Counted from the stretch's first letter, positions 1-6,361 are shown. The stretch: 6,805 bases of DNA from an uncultured Prevotella sp. (GCA_945637645.1 CALZDK010000106.1:1-6805), one strand, 5' to 3'. Made by a program: numbers and translations. The notes: generated from the sequence alone by a model not told the origin.

Positions 1-7
1 AATTAAA

Positions 8-60
8 GTTTGAGTGGTTTGAGATGGGTTTGAAAGGTTTTAATTTGGTTAAAAAAGTTA
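8..60. repeat. Degenerate GGTTTGA-type short repeats upstream of the DUF3109 gene
   Basis: GTTTGA occurs at 8-13, 17-22 and 28-33, and related GGTTTTAA and GGTTAAAA units start at 36 and 47. The units are 8 to 11 bases apart, so this is a decayed or irregular repeat and not a clean tandem array. The strand is strongly depleted in C. The stretch is cut by the window start, so its full extent is unknown. A promoter may lie inside it. Confidence 0.4.
18..47 (+). promoter_or_regulatory. Weak candidate Bacteroidota promoter for the DUF3109 gene
   Basis: TTTG at 18-21 is followed after 18 nt by TTAATTTG at 40-47. This is one mismatch from the Bacteroidota -7 consensus TAnnTTTG, with a plausible -33 TTTG. 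It would give a leader of roughly 15 nt before the ATG at 68. The surrounding repeats are full of TTTG, so a chance match is quite possible. Confidence 0.25.
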
Positions 61-67
61 AGGAATT

Positions 68-664
68 ATGTTTTTTCAGATAGACAATGTTTTAATAACA
101 ACGGAGATATTGACCGAAAGGTTTTGCTGCGATCTTGACGCCTGCAAGGGTGAGTGCTGTGTTGAGGGCGATGCTGGCGCACCGGTGACTCTCGACGAGG
201 TGGCTGCCATAGAGGATTCGCTCGACGTGGTGTGGGACGAACTGTCGGCTTCGGCGCAAGCCATCATAGACAAACAGGGAGTGGCATACACCGACGAGGA
301 AGGCGACCTCGTGACAAGTATTGTAGGAGGAAAGGATTGCGTGTTCACCTGTCATGATAACGGCTGTTGTTTCTGCGCCCTCGAAAAGGCTTACCGTGCA
401 GGCAAGGCACGTTTCTGCAAACCAATAAGTTGTGCGCTATATCCCATTCGTGAGGTGTCGCTAAGCAATGGGCTTATTGGTTTGAACTATCATCGCTGGA
501 ATGTATGCCAAGAGGCAGTGAAGAAAGGCAAGGAACTCGACCTCCCGATATATAAGTTTCTTAAGGAGCCGCTCGTCAGACGTTTCGGCAATGAATGGTA
601 CGAGATGCTTGAGGCGGCAGCGGAGGAATTGTCAACTTCCCGCCTATCTTTTCCTGTAGGCTGA
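68..664 (+). CDS. DUF3109 family cysteine-rich protein
   Basis: The 198-residue product has 13 cysteines, many in two clusters. The first holds C20, C21, C26, C30 and C31. The second holds C91, C95, C100, C101, C103, C117 and C122, with the phrase CKPISCALYPIR at 117-128, and C147 stands alone. This arrangement is typical of DUF3109 proteins common in Bacteroidota and resembles the zinc/iron-chelating YkgJ-type cysteine pattern, which also ends in C-x-x-YP or FP. There is no signal peptide or membrane segment, so it is probably cytoplasmic and may bind Zn or an Fe-S cluster. The function is unknown. The ATG at 68 follows AAGGAA at 60-65 and the N-terminal MFFQIDNVLI matches what I recall of the family start. 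Its last 21 nt overlap the end of the convergent AraC gene. It appears to be transcribed alone. Confidence 0.85.
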   Translation: MFFQIDNVLITTEILTERFCCDLDACKGECCVEGDAGAPVTLDEVAAIEDSLDVVWDELSASAQAIIDKQGVAYTDEEGDLVTSIVGGKDCVFTCHDNGCCFCALEKAYRAGKARFCKPISCALYPIREVSLSNGLIGLNYHRWNVCQEAVKKGKELDLPIYKFLKEPLVRRFGNEWYEMLEAAAEELSTSRLSFPVG

Positions 665-1525
665 AGGGCTCACTCCCACATGTTCACGGAAAAACTTGCC
701 GAGGAACGACTGGTTGGGGAAGTTCATGTCGTCTGATATTTCCTTTATCGACTTGGTAGTGGATTTTAACAGCACTCGTAACTCAAGCGACACATAACTG
801 TCTATCCATTCGTTTGGCGTTCGGTTGCTCACGTTCTTCACAGTTTCCGAAAGATATTTTGGAGTGATGCAAAGTTGCTCCGCATACCATCCAACCCTGC
901 GCTCTTTGCGAAAATTCAGTTCCACGAGTCTTATGAACTGAGTGAAAATACTGTCTGCACGTGTCTGCTTTTTGCTTTCCGACTCCTGTAGTCGTACTAT
1001 AACGTTGCTCAGGTCGTAGAACATGGCAAGGATAAGCGTCCGCACTATGTCGCGGCGAAACTTGTTGTCCGTAGCCCGCATTTTCTCCTTGAGCATGAAG
1101 AAATAGCTTCTGAACAGTTCCACCTCATTGTCGGTTAACGACACCACTGGATGTTTTCTTGAAAAACAGAACAGCATCGACACGTCGCTGACGTTTCTAA
1201 CCACCTCGTAGAAGAAGTTCACTGAAAGAATCATCACAAGTCCGTCGGCATCGTCGCTCGACTGGAAGTTGTCCACTATATGCCGGTCGGAGATTATCAC
1301 CACGTCGTTTTTCCTTATTGTCAGTTGCTGTGTATCTACCGTGAACGTACACTCTCCCTTGGTGCATAGTGCCACGAGGATGAAAGTCATGCGGTGTGGA
1401 CTTGTGGGCATGGAATCCTTGTTGAGCCTGTCGCTCAACAACACGTCCCCGTCGATGAAGTCAGTGCCACTATGTGACACCTGCGTCATGCGTAGGCTAA
1501 GGTCTATTATACTTTTCTTACCCAT
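644..1525 (-). CDS. AraC family transcriptional regulator
   Basis: The 293-residue protein has a C-terminal AraC/XylS DNA-binding domain with two helix-turn-helix units. The first lies at about 211-234 (VGWYAEQLCITPKYLSETVK) and the second at about 260-291 (IKEISDDMNF ... FFREHVGVSPSAYRK), ending in the usual family signature. Residues about 15-110 look like a cupin-type sensor domain. Residues 126-190 are mostly helical and could link or dimerise. The ligand cannot be told from the sequence. The ATG at 1525 is preceded by a purine-rich AAAGAAAGGAT leader that could act as a ribosome binding site; Met13 is a weaker alternative start. It is the last gene of the minus-strand run, 17 nt after the WbqC-family gene, and no TAnnTTTG promoter is evident in that gap. 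Its targets are unknown. Confidence 0.92.
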   Translation of the reverse strand: MGKKSIIDLSLRMTQVSHSGTDFIDGDVLLSDRLNKDSMPTSPHRMTFILVALCTKGECTFTVDTQQLTIRKNDVVIISDRHIVDNFQSSDDADGLVMILSVNFFYEVVRNVSDVSMLFCFSRKHPVVSLTDNEVELFRSYFFMLKEKMRATDNKFRRDIVRTLILAMFYDLSNVIVRLQESESKKQTRADSIFTQFIRLVELNFRKERRVGWYAEQLCITPKYLSETVKNVSNRTPNEWIDSYVSLELRVLLKSTTKSIKEISDDMNFPNQSFLGKFFREHVGVSPSAYRKR

Positions 1526-1542
1526 ATCCTTTCTTTCTTTTC

Positions 1543-2169
1543 TTATTGTAACAGGAATATTCCCTCAGGCCCCATATTGAACAGCAAGTCGAGAACACTT
1601 AGATTGGGAAGGAACCCATGTCTCGTGCCAAACACCTGATAGTATGGACGCGGAGTGAACGAGGGGTCATGCCTTGGATGTTTCGGTACTATGGAGTCGC
1701 GGAAATCCATGCAGTCTTCCGAAATATCGGCATGCTTAACGTATTCCGTCGTTAGTCTTATCTTTGGTTGCACGTCGAGCAGTGAGCACATCGTCTCGCA
1801 AATCTCCATGTTGAAGTCGAAGAGGAACTCGTAGCGGCGGTCGAAGAAGGGGCGCAGGTCGTCGGCGTAATATTCAAAGAACGGTGTCTCGCTGTAGGCG
1901 CTCTGAAGTGCGTTCCAGTGTAGCTGACGCCAGCGTCCGTGGTCGCTGATGCGGAGGTCGCGTATGGGGCAATGGTTTAGATCTGTGTCGGCAGGTCGTT
2001 CCACGGGAACAGTCAGGGCTTGCGGTCCGTTTGCCGTGGCAATGACGCAACGGTTGCGGTACGTCTGCTTGCAATAGTTCTCATGAGCCTCAATGAGCGT
2101 TTCTTCTGCCCTGTTTAGTTTCTGATACCACTGTACTGGCCCGAAATAAGTTGTCGAAAGCAAAACCAT
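1543..2169 (-). CDS. WbqC-like family protein
   Basis: The 208-residue soluble protein matches the WbqC-like family across its length. The N-terminus reads STTYFGPVQWYQKL, followed by the family-typical KQTYRNRCVI at 34-43, then LTVPV at 52-56. The W80-x4-W85-x5-AY-x-x-TPFFEYYADD block spans about 80-104. The C-terminus ends QVFGTRHGFLPNLSVLDLLF at about 178-197. WbqC proteins are found in O-antigen and other surface-polysaccharide loci and are thought to act in amino-sugar or glycan modification, but the chemistry is not established to my knowledge. Length is normal for Bacteroidota members. It starts 7 nt after the stop of the LepB-like gene and sits with dapB and lepB, which fits an envelope role. 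The specific substrate cannot be inferred. Confidence 0.88.
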   Translation of the reverse strand: MVLLSTTYFGPVQWYQKLNRAEETLIEAHENYCKQTYRNRCVIATANGPQALTVPVERPADTDLNHCPIRDLRISDHGRWRQLHWNALQSAYSETPFFEYYADDLRPFFDRRYEFLFDFNMEICETMCSLLDVQPKIRLTTEYVKHADISEDCMDFRDSIVPKHPRHDPSFTPRPYYQVFGTRHGFLPNLSVLDLLFNMGPEGIFLLQ

Positions 2170-2176
2170 ATCACAA

Positions 2177-2698
2177 TTAATTATTAATTCCCTTCATCCA
2201 TCTTTTCCTGTCGAATCCTGAATGGAAAGGTTTGGAGTCGTCATGGTTGTAAATCACAAGAATCACCCGCCCAATAATGCTCGTCTCCGGGATAGTACAC
2301 TGTTTGCGGTCTTTCCCCATTTCAACCACATAGAAGTTCTGCGTGGCGCACGTCACAATCCCCGGCACGAGAAACGGTCCCTGTGGAGTGGCGATGGTGT
2401 CGCCTGGCAGTGCCCTTATGCGTCCCACGAACAGCCCCTCTACGTTTTCCGAAGGATTGTCGAAGGCTATTATGTCGCCGTGCCGAGGCATACTGGTGCA
2501 AAGTCTTCCGTAGCCGAAAAGACCGTTTGGCTCGCCTGTGCGCAATCCGTAGCTCCAGCGGTTGACCATTATCCGGTCGCCGCTCTTGAACACAGGCTCA
2601 AGAGCGGTGCCCTCAATATTGTAGATGGTAAGGGCCAATGCCCTAAAAGCAAAGAGGGCTGCTGTTGCCACCACAATGGCGATAATGGTTTTCTTCAA
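2177..2698 (-). CDS. LepB-like S26 family protein lacking the catalytic Ser and Lys
   Basis: The 173-residue product has an N-terminal membrane anchor (about residues 4-23) and signal-peptidase-I motifs: EGTALEPVFKSGDRIMVNRW at 29-48, RHGDIIAF at 72-79 and GRIRALPGD at 92-100. In active enzymes the first motif has a Ser before the Met/Leu and the last is preceded by Lys-Arg. Here those positions are Ala32 (codon GCT at 2605-2603) and Gly92 (GGA at 2425-2423). The box E motif GDN...DSR is reduced to MGKDRKQ at 127-133. It should be unable to cleave peptides, and probably faces the periplasm as a non-enzymatic or accessory protein. The only start giving the full anchor is TTG at 2698, because an in-frame TGA lies 6 nt upstream (2704-2702); Met44 would remove the anchor and the first motif. 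It lies 15 nt after intact lepB. Small S26 paralogues behind lepB also occur in other Bacteroidota as far as I recall, so it is not a recent wreck. Confidence 0.85.
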   Translation of the reverse strand: MKKTIIAIVVATAALFAFRALALTIYNIEGTALEPVFKSGDRIMVNRWSYGLRTGEPNGLFGYGRLCTSMPRHGDIIAFDNPSENVEGLFVGRIRALPGDTIATPQGPFLVPGIVTCATQNFYVVEMGKDRKQCTIPETSIIGRVILVIYNHDDSKPFHSGFDRKRWMKGINN

Positions 2699-2712
2699 CT
2701 TTCAATCTTCAA
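2692..2712 (-). repeat. Three tandem heptamers TTGAAGA/TTGAAAG/TTGAAGA across the lepB-like start
   Basis: Read on the minus strand, TTGAAGA at 2712-2706, TTGAAAG at 2705-2699 and TTGAAGA at 2698-2692 follow one another without gaps. They begin two bases after the lepB stop codon (TAG, 2716-2714). The third copy supplies the TTG start codon and the first lysine codon of the next gene. The array therefore fills the whole ribosome-binding region of that gene. Copy-number change by slippage would alter the stop-to-start spacing in steps of 7 nt. Confidence 0.6.
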
Positions 2713-2713
2713 C

Positions 2714-4150
2714 CTATTTTATGTTGTCAACAAAGCGGAACAGGCGGTTCCATCGTATGCCGGAGAAGCCGTTGCGGTCGGGGTCGCTCGACCACCAGAT
2801 GAATATAGGTTTGCCCACGATGTGGTCCTCTGGCACGAAACCCCAGTAGCGCGAGTCGGCGGAGTTGTGTCTGTTGTCGCCCATCATCCAGTAGTAGTCC
2901 ATCTTGAACGTGTATGACTTGGCTTCCTTTCCGTTGATGAATATCTTTCCGTCCGTTATCTTCAGGTCGTTGCCCTCATACACTCTTATCGGACGCTCAT
3001 ACACTGCAATGTTGTCGAACGTGAGATTGATGCTCTTTCCCTTTGCGGGAATCCATATCGGGCCATAGTTGTCGCGTGTCCAGTGTTTGTTGCCGTTGAG
3101 CGGATAAATCTCAAGGTCGCTGGCGTCGGTGTTTATCTCTATGCTCTCCACCAGGTCCTTGCGCTGCGAGAGCATAGCTACTGCTCGCTTTGTCAGCGGC
3201 ATATATCCCGCAGAGTTGAGGCTCAGCAAGTCTTCGTTGGAGATGCCGAGTTCCTTAAGCATTTCCTCTGGCAGGCGCTGGCGCAGTTTCACATAGTATG
3301 AGTATTGCACATTCTCCGGTTCTTTGTTTGCTTTTCCGTCAAGATAAACAATTCGGTTTTTTATCTGCAGCGTCTGTCCGGGCAGACCCACGCAACGCTT
3401 AACGTAGTTTTCGCGGCGGTCGGTGGGGCGCGTCGTTATCTCTCCATACTCCTGCTGGTTTCTGCGCAGCTCCTCTCGTCCAGCCTCATAGATGGTGTTG
3501 AAATACTTTATGCGGTCCATTGCCGAAAGAGAGTCAGGATTAGGCCGCTGCGTATATATTTGATAGCCAATGCTGTAGCACATGCCGTAGTAGTCGTAGC
3601 TCTGATATTGCGGTGCCGAACAGAGCGTGTCGCCTGCAGGATAGTTAAACACCACGATGTCGTTGAGCTCCACCTTTCCAAGTCCCTTCACACGGCGGTA
3701 TTCCCAATGTGGCCACTCAATATACGACTTGCAATCCACCACAGGCAGCGTGTGCTGCGTCAGCGGCATGGTAAGTGGTGTCTCAGGTATGCGAGGCCCA
3801 TAGCTCACCTTGCTCACGAAGAGGTAGTCGCCAGTGAGCAGCGACTTTTCCAACGAGCTGGATGGAATCACGTAGTTTTGGAAAAAGAAGAGATTGATGA
3901 AATACACAGCCACGAGCGCGAAGACGAGTGCGTCAACCCACGACATCACAAACTTCACCGGCTTTTCAGCTTCTTTCCACCATTGCCACTTTATTTTCTT
4001 CGTTATGTAAACGTCGTAGATGAATGGAATAACTATTATTCCGAGCCAACTCTTTACCCAGATGAGGAATGCTATGTAGAGTGTGAGGACAACAGCGAAC
4101 TTTGCCCACTGCACCTTCATGTTCAGTTTCTTTTTGCTTAAATCTTCCAT
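2714..4150 (-). CDS. lepB: Signal peptidase I
   Basis: LepB cleaves signal peptides from exported proteins at the outer face of the inner membrane. The 478-residue protein has hydrophobic segments at about 16-32, 34-48 and 67-90. The catalytic box follows: VIPSSSLEKSLLTGDYLFVSK at 94-114, with nucleophile Ser99 (third Ser of the SSS). VKRCVGLPG at 250-258 supplies the general base Lys251. The final box MMGDNRHNSADSRYWGFVP at 422-440 holds GDN, Ser430 and DSR. All key residues are present, so the enzyme should be active. It is much longer than E. coli LepB (about 324 residues). The extra length sits partly between the Ser and Lys boxes (about 172-245) and mostly at about 272-410, between the Lys and GDN boxes; enlarged forms like this are usual in Bacteroidota. 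The ATG at 4150 is 6 nt after the dapB stop. Met11 is an alternative start that leaves all domains intact. Confidence 0.95.
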   Translation of the reverse strand: MEDLSKKKLNMKVQWAKFAVVLTLYIAFLIWVKSWLGIIVIPFIYDVYITKKIKWQWWKEAEKPVKFVMSWVDALVFALVAVYFINLFFFQNYVIPSSSLEKSLLTGDYLFVSKVSYGPRIPETPLTMPLTQHTLPVVDCKSYIEWPHWEYRRVKGLGKVELNDIVVFNYPAGDTLCSAPQYQSYDYYGMCYSIGYQIYTQRPNPDSLSAMDRIKYFNTIYEAGREELRRNQQEYGEITTRPTDRRENYVKRCVGLPGQTLQIKNRIVYLDGKANKEPENVQYSYYVKLRQRLPEEMLKELGISNEDLLSLNSAGYMPLTKRAVAMLSQRKDLVESIEINTDASDLEIYPLNGNKHWTRDNYGPIWIPAKGKSINLTFDNIAVYERPIRVYEGNDLKITDGKIFINGKEAKSYTFKMDYYWMMGDNRHNSADSRYWGFVPEDHIVGKPIFIWWSSDPDRNGFSGIRWNRLFRFVDNIK

Positions 4151-4156
4151 AGAGGT

Positions 4157-4912
4157 TTAAAATTTAAACATATCACTAATAGTCAGCAGGCCGCTGTGGT
4201 TCTTGGTGTACTCGGCGGCAAGCACGGCACCGAGGGCAAACCCGCGGCGCGAGTGTGCATCGTGTGTTATGGTGATGCAGTCGGCGTCGCTGTCATACTT
4301 TATGGTGTGTATGCCAGGCACCTCGTCGCGGCGTATGGAGTCGATGCGCAGCTGGTCGGCGGCAGCCTTAGGCGATCCTTCGGTTGTCCCGTCTGGACGC
4401 AGCAGTGTCCCCTTTGTCCACGATGCCTTCCGGTCAACGTCAGCCACAATCTCCTCTGCCAATGTTATCGCCGTTCCGCTCGGAGCGTCGAGTTTGTGAA
4501 TATGGTGTACCTCTTCCATCTCCACGTCGTACTGTGGGAACTGGTTCATTATCTTTGCCAGATAGCGGTTCACGGCAGAGAAGATGGCAACGCCGATGGA
4601 GAAATTAGATGCCCAGAAGAGGGTTTGCCCTTCCTCGCGGCACAGACGCTCCACGTCGTCGCGGTGCTCGCTCATCCAGCCTGTCGAGCCGCTCACCACC
4701 TTCACGTTGTGGCTGAAGGCACGCAGATAGTTGCCGTATGCCACATGTGGAGCCGTAAATTCTATTGCCACATCGGCTGAGGCGAACTCAGGGCTGTCGA
4801 AATCCTCCTGGTTGTCAATATCGATTATGCTTACTATCTCATGACCTCTGCTAAGGGCAATTTCCTCTATCATCTTGCCCATCTTTCCGTAACCTATTAA
4901 TGCTATTTTCAT
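4157..4912 (-). CDS. dapB: 4-hydroxy-tetrahydrodipicolinate reductase
   Basis: DapB reduces hydroxy-tetrahydrodipicolinate with NAD(P)H in the lysine/meso-diaminopimelate pathway, feeding peptidoglycan and lysine synthesis in the cytoplasm. The 251-residue protein opens with a Rossmann nucleotide-binding loop GYGKMG at 7-12. It carries the family catalytic signature EEVHHIHKLDAPSGTA at 133-148, with His136 as acid/base and Lys140 as substrate-binding residue. The SGSTGW loop at 74-79 and the C-terminal RRGFALGAVLAA at 222-233 also fit. Length is normal (about 240-270). The ATG at 4912 is the only start that keeps the Rossmann strand MKIALIGYG. It is the first gene of the minus-strand run and follows a clear TAACTTTG promoter with a leader of about 20 nt. 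Its linkage to lepB suggests co-expression of envelope genes and not a complete dap cluster, as no other dap gene is in view. Confidence 0.97.
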   Translation of the reverse strand: MKIALIGYGKMGKMIEEIALSRGHEIVSIIDIDNQEDFDSPEFASADVAIEFTAPHVAYGNYLRAFSHNVKVVSGSTGWMSEHRDDVERLCREEGQTLFWASNFSIGVAIFSAVNRYLAKIMNQFPQYDVEMEEVHHIHKLDAPSGTAITLAEEIVADVDRKASWTKGTLLRPDGTTEGSPKAAADQLRIDSIRRDEVPGIHTIKYDSDADCITITHDAHSRRGFALGAVLAAEYTKNHSGLLTISDMFKF

Positions 4913-4935
4913 ACTGTTCTTGTTTATTTTCGGTG

Positions 4936-4965
4936 CAAAGTTACGGAATTTTATGCATAATCAAT
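4936..4965 (-). promoter_or_regulatory. Bacteroidota-type promoter for dapB and the downstream operon
   Basis: On the minus strand, TAACTTTG (4943-4936) matches the -7 consensus TAnnTTTG exactly and continues as GCACC, a context common in Bacteroidales promoters. An ATTG at 4965-4962, 18 nt upstream, can serve as the looser -33 element. Transcription would start at about 4930, giving a leader of about 20 nt before the dapB ATG. I found no comparable match in the short gaps further along the operon, so this promoter probably drives all five genes. Confidence 0.6.
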
Positions 4966-5002
4966 TGGTTTTCAGTTAAAAAATCAGAACAAAGACGCTT
5001 TA

Positions 5003-5036
5003 CTTGCTTTTTTTGCATTTTTTTTGATTACTTTTG
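5003..5036 (+). promoter_or_regulatory. Bacteroidota-type promoter for the DUF2851-thioesterase pair
   Basis: TACTTTTG at 5029-5036 fits TAnnTTTG exactly. CTTG at 5003-5006 lies 22 nt upstream and TTTG at 5012-5015 lies 13 nt upstream; only the former has a reasonable -33 spacing. The transcription start would fall near 5041-5043, giving an A-rich leader of about 25 nt before the ATG at 5066. This placement also argues against translation from the TTG at 5024, which would be upstream of the transcript. The T-rich context makes a chance match more likely than at dapB. Confidence 0.5.
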
Positions 5037-5065
5037 TGCAAGAAAAGAGAAAAAACCGGCAAAAC

Positions 5066-6361
5066 ATGGAACAACTCTTGCATTACGTCTGGAAACACAA
5101 GATTACTCCGCTCGGTGAACTTTACACCACCGACGGACAAAGCGTGGAGATTATCGACCCAGGGTTGCACAACCGCAACGCAGGACCCGATTTCTTCAAC
5201 GCCAAGGTGAGGATTGACGGACAGACATGGGTGGGCAACATCGAGATTCACGACCACTCGAAGGACTGGTTCCTCCACGGACACGACCACGACTCTGCCT
5301 ACGACAACGTGATATTGCATGTTGCGGAAACCATCGATGCCGACGTGGTGAACTCCAAGGGCGAGACACTGCCGCAGCTGCAGCTCAACGTGCCGCAGCA
5401 CGTTGCGGAAAACTATCACGCACTCATGGCAACCGACAATTATCCGCCCTGCTACAAGATCGTTCCCCATCTCACACGGCTCACCGTCCACTCCTGGATG
5501 TCGGCTCTCGAAACCGAGCGCCTTGAGCAGAAAACGGAAGCCATAAGGCAACGCGCCGAACGCCTTGGAGGATCGTGGGAAGACGCACTCTTCGTGACAC
5601 TGGCTCGCAACTACGGTTTCGGAATCAATGGCGACGCTTTTGAACAATGGGCAATGAACCTCCACCTCAACTGCGTGGCTCACCACCGCGACGACCTGTT
5701 CCAGATTGAGGCAATGTTTATGGGGCAGGCAGGACTGCTCGACATCAACTCCGTGCCGGAGCGCCATCAGCAGGCAGCCCTTAACGACCCCTATTTCCAG
5801 CGTATGGTGAACGAATACCGCTATTTTGCCCACAAGTTCTCTCTCGCTCCAATGGACTACAAGCAGTGGCGTTTCCTCAGGTTGCGGCCGCAGAACTTTC
5901 CTCACATACGCATCTCGCAGCTTGCCAACCTCTACTACGGGCGACGGCTTTCGCTGAGCAACCTCATCGAGTGCACCACGGCAAACGAGATAAGCTCCCT
6001 GTTGGAAACACACGTCACACCATATTGGGGCACACACTATGCTTTCGGGGCTGAAAGTCCGCAAAACAACAAGAGCATGTCGCCTTTCTCCATCAACCTG
6101 CTGTTGATAAACACCGCCGTGCCAATGCTCTTCGCCTACGGACGACACTCCTACAAGGAGCAACTCTGCGAACGGGCGTTCGACATATTGGAACAGCTGA
6201 AGGCGGAGAACAATCACATCATTCGCATGTGGCGCGAGTGTGGGCTAAACGTTGCCAATGCCGGCGACTCACAGGCTCTCATACAGTTGAAGAAGATGTA
6301 TTGCGACAAGCGCGACTGCCTGCGATGCCGCATAGGATATGAGTATTTGAAGAAACAATGA
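5066..6361 (+). CDS. DUF2851 family protein
   Basis: The 431-residue protein matches the DUF2851 family of Bacteroidota from the first residue: MEQLLHYVWKHKITPLGELY, then DPGLHNRNAGPDFFNAKV at 31-48 and the charged block GNIEIHDHSKDWFLHGHDHD at 57-76. Function is unknown. The conserved D42 ... E60-x-H62 followed by H71, H73, H75 and D80 suggests a metal-binding or nuclease-like N-terminal domain, which is my inference. The C-terminus carries a cysteine knuckle, C413-x4-C418-x2-C421, before the final GYEYLKKQ. There is no signal peptide or membrane segment. I chose the ATG at 5066 over the upstream TTG at 5024: the extra 14 residues do not look like family sequence, and a promoter -7 box overlaps that stretch. 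The gene is the first of a two-gene operon, overlapping the thioesterase start by ATGA. Confidence 0.88.
   Translation: MEQLLHYVWKHKITPLGELYTTDGQSVEIIDPGLHNRNAGPDFFNAKVRIDGQTWVGNIEIHDHSKDWFLHGHDHDSAYDNVILHVAETIDADVVNSKGETLPQLQLNVPQHVAENYHALMATDNYPPCYKIVPHLTRLTVHSWMSALETERLEQKTEAIRQRAERLGGSWEDALFVTLARNYGFGINGDAFEQWAMNLHLNCVAHHRDDLFQIEAMFMGQAGLLDINSVPERHQQAALNDPYFQRMVNEYRYFAHKFSLAPMDYKQWRFLRLRPQNFPHIRISQLANLYYGRRLSLSNLIECTTANEISSLLETHVTPYWGTHYAFGAESPQNNKSMSPFSINLLLINTAVPMLFAYGRHSYKEQLCERAFDILEQLKAENNHIIRMWRECGLNVANAGDSQALIQLKKMYCDKRDCLRCRIGYEYLKKQ

Noticed and set aside
629..638. TTGTCAACTT near the DUF3109 stop, resembling the 3' array unit
   Set aside because: It is a single copy inside coding sequence and most likely a coincidence.
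2175..2189. AT-rich near-palindrome at the LepB-like/WbqC junction
   Set aside because: It is made only of A and T, overlaps the end of the coding sequence and has no paired GC stem, so it is not a credible terminator or operator.
2177..2698. Reading the LepB-like gene as a decaying pseudogene
   Set aside because: The frame is intact, the anchor and most boxes are kept, and codon use matches its neighbours. Loss is confined to the active site, which fits a maintained inactive paralogue better.
2222..2917. 231-codon open frame on the plus strand crossing the lepB/LepB-like junction
   Set aside because: It crosses two real genes and their gap in antisense and has no domain-like sequence.
3305..4141. 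278-codon open frame on the plus strand opposite lepB
   Set aside because: LepB motifs on the other strand are unambiguous; this frame has no recognisable domain and is a shadow.
4196..4780. 194-codon open frame on the plus strand opposite dapB
   Set aside because: It is antisense to a clear dapB with all catalytic motifs; the translation looks random.
5024..5065. Upstream TTG start adding 14 residues to the DUF2851 protein
   Set aside because: The added residues are not family-like, and the TTG lies before the likely transcription start; the ATG at 5066 fits the family N-terminus.
5000..6217. 405-codon open frame on the minus strand opposite the DUF2851 gene
   Set aside because: It lies antisense to a family-matching gene, resembles no protein family I know and has the low-complexity Val/His/Glu-rich look of a mirrored frame. 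It would also run over the intergenic promoter region.
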